Below are positions 1 to 6,505 of a DNA stretch of 11,965 nt, one piece after another. Both the position numbers and the translations under genes were made by a program. The stretch is from Candidatus Kapaibacterium sp. (lineage in GTDB: Bacteria; Bacteroidota; Ignavibacteria; Kapaibacteriales; UBA961), in NCBI GenBank assembly GCA_023259575.1, contig JALRHN010000058.1, positions 1 to 11,965 on the forward strand. The letters run 5' to 3'. The notes below the pieces were generated by a model, which ran no database searches, was not told the DNA's origin, and saw only the letters and a list, made by a program, of their open reading frames with translations. The first letter of the stretch is position 1. Each line of letters starts with the position of its first letter.

Positions 1-601
1 TGACTGTTAACAACATATTTCTTCCAATTTGACCTGCAGGATGATTCGATGAGTAATCCGAAGGGGTTATATTTTTAATAGAAATGAGCATTTCTATTAG
101 TATATGTGATATAGATAAAGTTGCTAAAGAACTAGTTGTTGGAATTGTATCAATAGAAGTTGATTCTTTTACTTGTACAATTATCGATACATCACATAAT
201 TGAGATAATTGCGAATTACCATTTCCTAAAATACCAATAATAGAAATATTTTTAATTTTTAGTATTGGTATTAATGCCAGTAATTCTGCGGTATTTCCAC
301 TGTTCGAAATCAGTATGATTGTATCTCCACTTTTTAATAATCCAATATCACCATGTATAGCTTCAATAGGATGTAAAAAATGAGATTGTATTCCGATACT
401 TGCAAATGTTGATGATATTTTCTTAGATATTAATCCAGATTTCCCTACACCAGATACAAATATTGATTTTGAATTTGCCAATACTTGAGCTACTTTATAA
501 ATTAACTTCCAGTCTAATGAATCATACATATTCTGTAAAGAATTGATATCATTTTTCAATACTTGTTGACTTTTAAGTATATACTTATCTATCATATTCA
601 T
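1..601 (-). CDS. kdsD: Arabinose-5-phosphate isomerase, KpsF/GutQ (KdsD) family, 3' end cut by window
   Basis: Partial: 200 codons from the ATG at 601-599 to the left edge. It is a SIS-domain sugar-phosphate isomerase. Members of this family interconvert ribulose-5-phosphate and arabinose-5-phosphate, the first committed step to Kdo for lipopolysaccharide, in the cytoplasm. Visible motifs are GVGKSG (51-56, Lys54 as the conserved SIS lysine), HPIEAIHGDIG (77-87, with His83), SNSGNTAEL (99-107, with Glu106), PTTSS (154-158) and NHPAGQIG (186-193). The HPxEAxHGDxG and HPAG motifs separate it from plain phosphohexulose isomerases. Two C-terminal CBS domains, usual in KdsD (about 320 residues), would lie outside the window, so their presence is unknown. 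The start lies 2 bases after the HIT gene stop, which implies co-transcription; a second ATG at 595-593 is also possible. One odd feature: after PTTSS the usual G-D-A-L-A stretch reads SHILI. Family assignment is firm; the exact substrate is inferred. Confidence 0.88.
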   Translation of the reverse strand, partial: MNMIDKYILKSQQVLKNDINSLQNMYDSLDWKLIYKVAQVLANSKSIFVSGVGKSGLISKKISSTFASIGIQSHFLHPIEAIHGDIGLLKSGDTIILISNSGNTAELLALIPILKIKNISIIGILGNGNSQLSQLCDVSIIVQVKESTSIDTIPTTSSLATLSISHILIEMLISIKNITPSDYSSNHPAGQIGRNMLLTV

Positions 602-603
602 TG

Positions 604-945
604 TTATCCAAAATGAGAATTCAATTGTTTACCTGCTAAAAAGTGCATATGTATATAATAGACAGTTTGCCCACCATCTGGATTGCAATTCATTATTAAT
701 CTATAACCAGTTTGATCAACTTGTAATTTAACTGCTAATATCTGTACAATTTTAAGCATTTGAGACATTATATATAATTGATTATTACTGATATCATTAA
801 TTGTAGCAATAAATATTTTAGGAATAATCAGTAAATGTATTGGTGCTTGTGGTGATATATCATGAATTACGATAAAATTATCGTCTTCGTATTCAATTTG
901 TGATGGTATTTCTTTGTTTATAATTTTATGAAATATAGTATTCAT
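604..945 (-). CDS. HIT-family (Hint-like) nucleotide-binding protein with altered HIT motif
   Basis: A complete 113-residue protein of the histidine triad superfamily, the usual length for bacterial Hint/HinT proteins. These are small cytoplasmic purine nucleoside phosphoramidases or AMP-lysine hydrolases that work as dimers. The N-terminal half has the family pattern: IFHKIINKEIPSQIEYEDD (4-22), then SPQAPIHLLIIPK (31-43). NPDGGQTVYYIHMHFLAGKQ (88-107) holds the active site. The middle histidine, the nucleophile in characterised members, is His99, and the last is His101. The first histidine of the triad is Tyr97 (codon TAT), and the His usual after IPKK is Phe45. Activity may therefore be changed, although the nucleophile is kept. 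Start: ATG at 945-943 with AGGAG ten bases upstream. The gene precedes the kdsD-like gene by 2 bases. It begins only 24 bases after a terminator hairpin, so its promoter is not obvious. Confidence 0.93.
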   Translation of the reverse strand: MNTIFHKIINKEIPSQIEYEDDNFIVIHDISPQAPIHLLIIPKIFIATINDISNNQLYIMSQMLKIVQILAVKLQVDQTGYRLIMNCNPDGGQTVYYIHMHFLAGKQLNSHFG

Positions 946-955
946 GTAGTTAGAA

Positions 956-960
956 CTCCT
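956..960 (-). promoter_or_regulatory. Ribosome binding site of the HIT gene
   Basis: AGGAG on the minus strand, 10 bases before the ATG at 945. It is the clearest Shine-Dalgarno sequence in the window; other genes here have weak ones or none. It lies about 10 bases downstream of the 3' arm of the terminator hairpin, so the leader of any read-through transcript places the hairpin immediately before the ribosome site. Confidence 0.6.
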
Positions 961-969
961 AATAATAAG

Positions 970-1003
970 AAAAAGCCTTCTGCTTTTATACAGAAGGCTT
1001 TTT
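970..1003 (-). terminator. Rho-independent terminator after the surface protein gene
   Basis: A perfect 13-bp stem (970-982 with 991-1003) closed by an 8-base loop. Its core is GCCTTCTG/CAGAAGGC flanked by A5/T5, and on the minus strand it is followed by TTCTTATTATT. It lies 21 bases beyond the stop codon of the large surface protein gene. On the plus strand the T run is also present, but no plus-strand gene approaches from the left, so its job is to end the minus-strand transcript or reduce it. Confidence 0.88.
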
Positions 1004-1014
1004 CATTAAATATT

Positions 1015-1031
1015 TAGATAATAATTATCTA
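1015..1031. repeat. 17-base near-perfect palindrome over the surface gene stop codon
   Basis: Inverted repeat TAGATAAT-A-ATTATCTA with 8-base arms and one central base, overlapping the AGA-TAA end of the surface protein gene. It is AT-rich, lies 11 bases from the terminator stem, and has no recognised function. Chance is a fair explanation in such AT-rich DNA. Confidence 0.4.
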
Positions 1032-4000
1032 GTTAATGTCATCTTAGCAACTTCCACATTATTACCACTAGTTAAGCGATAAATATATGTACCTGTTGCA
1101 ACATTAGCACCGCTATTATCTGTACCATCCCATTCTACTGTAGTTCTTCCAGAAGTAGCAACGCCATCAAATAATGTGCGTACGATACGTCCAAACATAT
1201 CTACAATTTCTAATTTAGAAGCTGCTTTTTCTCTTACGAAGAAGCTAATGCTTGTACTTAGACTAAATGGGTTAGGAATATTTTGTTCTAGAGCCAATGC
1301 AGCTGTTTCATCAGTTGTGAACTCTAAAACATCACTAATTGCTTTACATGATTCAATACCTGCAACATCCATTTGTGTTAAGCGATATTGATATGTAATT
1401 CCTGGCATTACTTTTTCGTCTACTAAAGAATATTCACGAACTACAGTTGAATTACCTGCACCACGAATAAATTGTATAGAAGACCAATTAGTTGGAACAT
1501 CACCTTTAGTAATACGGCGTTCTACATGGAAGCCTGCATTGTTTTCTTCAGATGCTGTTTGCCAGAATAATTCGATACGATTACCGCGCTTATGTCCATC
1601 GAAATATGTCAATTCTACAGGTACAACACAGTTATCATCTGGTGTTGGTTCTGTTGCATATGATTTATCGCCTAAGAATGGACGAATCAATGGCAACCAT
1701 GTACCACGAGATGCTGTAGGATATCCTTGAATTGCAGCATTTCCATCATGAGCTAAGTGACCAAACATTGGATTTGATAATGGAGTTGCTTGAACCCATG
1801 TACCAGAGAATGCTGTTCTTTCGTAAGCAAAAACATTCTTGTTGATTAATTGATTCGAAGCATTCAATTGACGGAAGCTCTTATCAATGTTCAAATGCAC
1901 ACCACTTACACCAGGACCTGGAGGATTGATATTATAGTGAGTGATTTGTTGACCAACACGTGACTTAGAAGCTCCTAAAGAAATACCGTCAAGACCTAAT
2001 TGAGCAACTGATGCCCAATATTCACCTGGAGGTAATACTACAGGATTATCGAATAAATATGTAGTGTATTGACCATAGAATAGGTCTTTACGGATATCAT
2101 CATAACCACGTTGTTTATTGATCTTTGAACCAGCAATTGGTTGTGCTTGAGGAGCATCTTGTCCTTTATACAATGCGAATGCAATTGGATCAGGACTTTG
2201 ATTTACTTCAGACATCCAAGCTTGGAAACCTTTGATTGTATCTTGTGATAATAATTGGAAACGCATTGCGAATTGACCAGAAGCAGAACCTGCTTCAGGA
2301 CCAAATGCTAAACGACCATCTGCAGAAGTAAAGTCAGCACCAAAAGTACCTTGAGTACTAAAGTTTGGCCATAATCCACTTGAATATGCTTCTGTATTTA
2401 AACCACGTCCATCAACACGACTACCTGTAGCACCTTGTGTAAAGTCCGGCACATCATTACGTGCTGTTGGAGGATCATAAGCGAATACAGGACCATAACG
2501 TAGGTTATAGAAGCTATATGTTGTATCGTTTGTATTATCAACATCACCACCTTGTACAAAGCAGTTTGCAACAATACGATAACGACCTGGAGGACAACGG
2601 CGTGCATTCCATGCAGGAACTGTTGATTCTACAATTTGTCCTGGCTTAACGAAAGGAATAATTGTTGAACGGCAATAGTATGCATCTGGTTTACGAATAT
2701 CATCTGATTCTTGTAATACTTTTACGTTTACAGAAACTGAAGGTGATTGCTTACCAGTATTATTTGTCAATTTGAAACGTATTGGTAATTGTGTCATTTG
2801 TGAAGCTGGAGTTGACTGATATGGCCACAATACTTCAACTAAAGACATTTCGATATCTGGAGATTCGTTAGTGTAAATCAATTTAACATTGTCTACATAA
2901 AAATCATCATCATCGTCTTGTGGTTGTGGAGGAGCTGTGTGACGACGTGCAGATACTGATAATCTGAAACGGAAGTCTTTAGCACCTTCATTTGGAGCAT
3001 AAATAACAGAGTCAGGAATTCTAAAGAAAATCTTCTTGAATTCTACATCCTTACCATCATCAAAAATATCAGGAATCAAACCTTGTGCTAAGGTTAAAGC
3101 TGAATCTTTATCTGTTGGTAAATAACCTAAACGTCCACCGCCAGCACCAAATGTAGTAAATACATAATTATCTGTTACAGCAGCACCTACACGACGCTTG
3201 TGAACACTCCATACAATATCTGAAGTTGTGTTATTGAATTGGCGTGCAATATTTTCTATACTATTGGTAGAAGGACGAGCATATTCTAAACGCATTTCAT
3301 CAGGTGTAGTTGCAGAAGTTGTTAAGCTTCCATTATATATTACGCGTGGTTCTGGACCAATGATTGTAGCATCTGCCCAACCACGACCAAAATCGCCTTT
3401 ATTACCTGTTCTTTGATATGAAATAGTTAAGATTGAACCAGCTGTTTTACGATTTGGTAAATTACGAATATCAATAGGGAATGAACGAATTTGATCTCCA
3501 CCAGGACTTGGGTTTGGATCATCGCCACCTAATGTTACTCTATTTAATTTAATAACCGGAGAAGCTGTTTTAAATGTTGGTCTGTTCTTAGCTGTAACTA
3601 ATGTTCCAGGAACTTCGCCTGCTGCCCATCTTGGTGGTGGTGGATTAAATGTTTCTTCATCACCATTAGAAATTTCAGCATCAAAATTAACCCACTTTAA
3701 TACTGAAGGCATTGGTGTACCACCAATAACATAATAATCATTAGCATCATCACTAAAACCATCGCTATTTAAGAATGATAGGCGTCTCATAACATAAAGA
3801 TTTCTAGACACTGTATCATCAAATGGCCATTGATCGCCTAATGAACGATATAAAGAGTCAACACCTTCTGAGAATACAAATAACTTTAAACGTCCAATTT
3901 GGAAATCTAATAATTCATTTGGTTCAAATGGTGGGAACTGAACTCTAGCTATACCATAAGGAGGAATTCCACCTAATGGACATGGACCTGTACCTGGGAA

Positions 4001-5746
4001 TGCAGGAATACCAGTACCAGCTAAACCAGCACCTTGGAATGCACCAGTTGCCGCACCACCAGCTAACCAACCGAAACGAACAGATGCATCAACATCTGGA
4101 GGACATGCCCCAGAAAGACATCCAACACCTACAGGTACTGAACGTGAATATGCTGTTTGATTAGTAGCTTGATTGATAATACGCATACGTACACGGAAGT
4201 TCAAATCTTGATTTGTATAATTAACTCCCGGTGGACGTAAAGGATCACTGAATCCAGGACCTTGAATATCATTTGTCATGTTTTGGAATACAGCTGAAGG
4301 ACGTATAGCACCTAATTGTGGGTGACCAGCATAAATTTCTGGTTCAGGTGTTACAATCTCTCTTGTGTAAACATCTAAGTTTGCTGCAGCAAATAATTCA
4401 CGACCAAAGTAGCGTATTTGTTCTGGAACCACGCGTACAACGTTTCTCCATTGCTTAAATCTTACTGCTAAGCCATTAGATGGAGTATTTGAACCGTGAC
4501 CAGAAGGTCCTAATAATTGGCCAGATACATCAGCGCCAGAATAAGATCCTCTTGATAAGTATTGTGTATACTGTAGAGGAGCATTTTGGAATTCTGTCTG
4601 TGTTAAGTTTGCTTGGCAATTAGGAAATTTATAGCTGTAATTTCTAGCTGTACCATTTACACCAATTGTAGTGTTCATACGGAAAAATGCAGCTGCTGAT
4701 ACTGAAACACCAGAAACAACTACTGCACCCTCTAAACGCTCGAAATATACATAAACAGATGAATCAGATTGATCTAAAGTAACTTGGAAGTTAGCTAAGA
4801 TTCTTTGATCATCTTTATTGAATGTTGTTGTTCCAGAAATACCGTTTGTCCAGCCACCAATAGGAGCTGCATTCTGATAATAAATTATCAAACGGCGATT
4901 TCCATCAGGATTATCTGCTCTCTTGAACCATACTTGACCACGATTGTCATCTAACAAATCTGGGTTCTGTGAAAGTTGAAGATTTCCAAATGCAGCACAA
5001 ATTAATGGTGCATTGCGGAGATCTGAAGGGATTGAACCCATATTAGTTACACCTGCACTACGAATACCAGCTGTAGTTCCAGTTGAATTACCACGGGCAA
5101 TAAATTGCTCGCCATAATTATCAGGATTTGGATCTGTTGTAGCATTACCAGTAGCAGGACGAGCAAATAAATCGTCTCTGTACAAATTATAGCCTGTTCT
5201 AGTACCTAATTGATCATATGTGTAACGGCTATTCGATAGCGCTACTAATCCATTAGTAGAAACATAAAAACTATCATACTTAACACCATTCATAAAGAAT
5301 GGGAAGCCAATACGGATTGGGCCCGCAAAAGCATTGTCTGTAGAATCTGTAGGTGCATCCGGATTACGGAAGAACATCTTTCCTTCTACAGTTTCTGATG
5401 GTCCAAGTGTTTGATTAGGACCTGTGATAATTCTCTTCCATTTAACTAATTCTGCAGGATCTGTATCCGTTGCACGGTTAAGGAAGGCTCTGTCCAAATT
5501 TGGACGCCAAAAATCCCCGGCTTCGTCATCGGAATCGACAACATAATAACCGGTAGAAACAGCATGCACATTATTAGTGGGTCTGCTGTTATTTGCATTG
5601 TTGAGAGCGGGGAAATTTGTAAACGGCTGAGGAAAAGTAGTTGGAAACTTACTTTTCCGCAGGGTTTGATCTCCTTTGCCACCAGCAAATACAGCAACAG
5701 ATGCCGTAATAAATACCAGCGCCGCAATTAGAATTCGTTTCTTCAT
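1025..5746 (-). CDS. Very large secreted mosaic surface protein with T9SS type A sorting domain
   Basis: A 1573-residue exported protein of unknown function. The chosen start is the ATG at 5746-5744: it gives a clean signal peptide (MKKR, hydrophobic core to about 20, cleavage near VFA|GG) and has AGGG eight bases upstream. An in-frame ATG 12 codons earlier would put a non-signal-like peptide in front. Residues about 141-365 resemble the nidogen-like or beta-sandwich module of bacterial surface proteins (IGFPFFMNGVKYDSFYVSTNG, later FQVTL...VYVYFE...TTIGVNG). A Gly/Pro-rich cysteine-containing stretch and a run of five Asp (944-948) follow, then a CARDB-like segment with NTNDTTYSF, and a jelly-roll-like region. 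Residues about 1370-1485 (PVELTYF...FWQTASEENNAGFHVER) are the linker domain usual before sorting signals. Residues 1486-1573 (NPF...LEIVDMFGR...WDGTDNSG...GTYIYRL...KMTLTR) are the FlgD-like T9SS sorting domain. There are ten cysteines. Sampled arginine codons are almost all CGT/CGC, unlike the neighbours, suggesting high expression. A structural, S-layer-like or adhesive role is possible but unproven. Confidence 0.92.
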   Translation of the reverse strand: MKKRILIAALVFITASVAVFAGGKGDQTLRKSKFPTTFPQPFTNFPALNNANNSRPTNNVHAVSTGYYVVDSDDEAGDFWRPNLDRAFLNRATDTDPAELVKWKRIITGPNQTLGPSETVEGKMFFRNPDAPTDSTDNAFAGPIRIGFPFFMNGVKYDSFYVSTNGLVALSNSRYTYDQLGTRTGYNLYRDDLFARPATGNATTDPNPDNYGEQFIARGNSTGTTAGIRSAGVTNMGSIPSDLRNAPLICAAFGNLQLSQNPDLLDDNRGQVWFKRADNPDGNRRLIIYYQNAAPIGGWTNGISGTTTFNKDDQRILANFQVTLDQSDSSVYVYFERLEGAVVVSGVSVSAAAFFRMNTTIGVNGTARNYSYKFPNCQANLTQTEFQNAPLQYTQYLSRGSYSGADVSGQLLGPSGHGSNTPSNGLAVRFKQWRNVVRVVPEQIRYFGRELFAAANLDVYTREIVTPEPEIYAGHPQLGAIRPSAVFQNMTNDIQGPGFSDPLRPPGVNYTNQDLNFRVRMRIINQATNQTAYSRSVPVGVGCLSGACPPDVDASVRFGWLAGGAATGAFQGAGLAGTGIPAFPGTGPCPLGGIPPYGIARVQFPPFEPNELLDFQIGRLKLFVFSEGVDSLYRSLGDQWPFDDTVSRNLYVMRRLSFLNSDGFSDDANDYYVIGGTPMPSVLKWVNFDAEISNGDEETFNPPPPRWAAGEVPGTLVTAKNRPTFKTASPVIKLNRVTLGGDDPNPSPGGDQIRSFPIDIRNLPNRKTAGSILTISYQRTGNKGDFGRGWADATIIGPEPRVIYNGSLTTSATTPDEMRLEYARPSTNSIENIARQFNNTTSDIVWSVHKRRVGAAVTDNYVFTTFGAGGGRLGYLPTDKDSALTLAQGLIPDIFDDGKDVEFKKIFFRIPDSVIYAPNEGAKDFRFRLSVSARRHTAPPQPQDDDDDFYVDNVKLIYTNESPDIEMSLVEVLWPYQSTPASQMTQLPIRFKLTNNTGKQSPSVSVNVKVLQESDDIRKPDAYYCRSTIIPFVKPGQIVESTVPAWNARRCPPGRYRIVANCFVQGGDVDNTNDTTYSFYNLRYGPVFAYDPPTARNDVPDFTQGATGSRVDGRGLNTEAYSSGLWPNFSTQGTFGADFTSADGRLAFGPEAGSASGQFAMRFQLLSQDTIKGFQAWMSEVNQSPDPIAFALYKGQDAPQAQPIAGSKINKQRGYDDIRKDLFYGQYTTYLFDNPVVLPPGEYWASVAQLGLDGISLGASKSRVGQQITHYNINPPGPGVSGVHLNIDKSFRQLNASNQLINKNVFAYERTAFSGTWVQATPLSNPMFGHLAHDGNAAIQGYPTASRGTWLPLIRPFLGDKSYATEPTPDDNCVVPVELTYFDGHKRGNRIELFWQTASEENNAGFHVERRITKGDVPTNWSSIQFIRGAGNSTVVREYSLVDEKVMPGITYQYRLTQMDVAGIESCKAISDVLEFTTDETAALALEQNIPNPFSLSTSISFFVREKAASKLEIVDMFGRIVRTLFDGVATSGRTTVEWDGTDNSGANVATGTYIYRLTSGNNVEVAKMTLTR
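1028..1291 (-). other. Sequence encoding the C-terminal T9SS (Por secretion) sorting domain
   Basis: This codes for residues 1486-1573 of the surface protein. The pattern is typical of type A sorting domains: NPF near the start, a hydrophobic strand, L-E-I-V-D-M-F-G-R-I-V, WDGTDNSG, VATGTYIYRL, and a final K-M-T-L-T-R. In this family the domain directs passage through the type IX outer-membrane translocon and is then cleaved, usually leaving the protein anchored to the cell surface. It implies that the organism has a T9SS elsewhere in its genome. Confidence 0.9.
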
Positions 5747-5754
5747 ATGAAGAA

Positions 5755-5758
5755 CCCT
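5755..5758 (-). promoter_or_regulatory. Weak ribosome binding site that supports the MKKR start of the surface protein
   Basis: AGGG on the minus strand, eight bases before the ATG at 5746. Together with the signal peptide it favours this start over the in-frame ATG at 5782. Confidence 0.45.
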
Positions 5759-5784
5759 ATGCAAAAGTGGGACATGTAACAATT

Positions 5785-5795
5785 ATTGTATAGTA
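5785..5795 (-). promoter_or_regulatory. Possible -10 region for the surface protein gene
   Basis: The minus strand reads TACTATACAAT, about 40 bases before the ATG and just downstream of the candidate purN terminator. It resembles a sigma-70-type -10 box, but no convincing -35 or Bacteroidota -33 TTTG partner is visible, and the region is very AT-rich. If the gene has its own promoter it must lie between about 5747 and 5815 or overlap the terminator. Confidence 0.25.
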
Positions 5796-5814
5796 TTTTT
5801 TATTAATATTATTG

Positions 5815-5839
5815 AAAAAACGCATAGTTATGCACTTTT
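5815..5839 (-). terminator. Candidate Rho-independent terminator after purN
   Basis: On the minus strand AAAAGTGCAT pairs with ATGCGTTTTT across the loop AACT, giving a 10-bp stem with two G-U pairs, followed directly by a run of six T. It lies 55 bases after the purN stop and before the surface protein gene. The stem is weak in GC, so termination may be partial. Confidence 0.5.
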
Positions 5840-5893
5840 AACACATTATTAAATGTAAACTCAAAAAAAAGATTGATTTAACCAAAAGAAAAA

Positions 5894-6505
5894 TCATGAA
5901 TGTGAATAAAATTGTTTGCAGTAATTATGTAAAATTTCTGGATACAGAATATTTTCTATTTTTTTTACCTTTTCATTTAATTCTTCTGGACTACAATTTT
6001 CATTGATTTGTATAATTCTTCTACCTAAAATTTTTCCTTTATCATATTGTTCATTTACTAAATGAACAGTAGCTCCAGTTTCTGTATTCTTATCTTGAAG
6101 GACAGCATTATGAACTTTAATTCCATACATGCCTTTGCCTCCATATTTAGGTAATAAAGATGGATGGATGTTTAATATCCTATCTTTATATATGTCAATT
6201 ATTTGTTGTGGAATTAATTTTAAATATCCACTTAATGCTATGATATCAATTTTATAAGATTGTAACAGATGATGTAAAGAAACAACTGAATTATGTTGAT
6301 TTTGACTGTCTTGTAATTCCGGACAATATTCGAAAGGAATAGCATTTCTTCTTGCTACTTCCTTAATTCCTGGATTCTCTTTATTCGAAATACAAACTAC
6401 AATTTCATAAGAGCTTAATGTATTTTTGGAAAATTCTATTAATGCTGATGCATTTGAACCAAATCCTGATGCCATTATTGCAACTCTGATTTTGTCTTTT
6501 TCCAT
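5894..6505 (-). CDS. purN: Phosphoribosylglycinamide formyltransferase (GAR transformylase)
   Basis: A complete 203-residue enzyme of normal PurN length. It catalyses the third step of de novo purine synthesis: transfer of formyl from 10-formyltetrahydrofolate to GAR, giving FGAR, in the cytoplasm. The phosphate-binding loop is ASGFGSN (12-18). The folate-side segment is LSGYLKLIPQ (91-100). The catalytic triad is intact: Asn112 and His114 in ILNIHPSLLPKYGGKGMYG, and Asp155 in NEQYDKGKIL. The KYGGKGMYG form is the one usual in Bacteroidota. The ATG shares one base with the stop codon of the upstream gene (TAATG), so translation is probably coupled to it. No other purine gene is in the window. 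Confidence 0.96.
   Translation of the reverse strand: MEKDKIRVAIMASGFGSNASALIEFSKNTLSSYEIVVCISNKENPGIKEVARRNAIPFEYCPELQDSQNQHNSVVSLHHLLQSYKIDIIALSGYLKLIPQQIIDIYKDRILNIHPSLLPKYGGKGMYGIKVHNAVLQDKNTETGATVHLVNEQYDKGKILGRRIIQINENCSPEELNEKVKKIENILYPEILHNYCKQFYSHS

Noticed and set aside
1176..4164. Several 60-70-codon open frames on either strand inside the surface protein gene
   Set aside because: Shadows of the long coding frame, with low-complexity translations and no start signals.
5446..5727. Open frame of about 93 codons on the minus strand inside the surface protein gene
   Set aside because: It lies out of frame within a gene with signal peptide and sorting domain, has no motif, and is explained by the AT-rich composition.
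5747..5782. Longer start for the surface protein (ATG at 5782, 12 extra codons)
   Set aside because: The extra residues MLHVPLLHRVLH would precede a textbook MKKR signal peptide, and AGGG lies at a good distance from the inner ATG.
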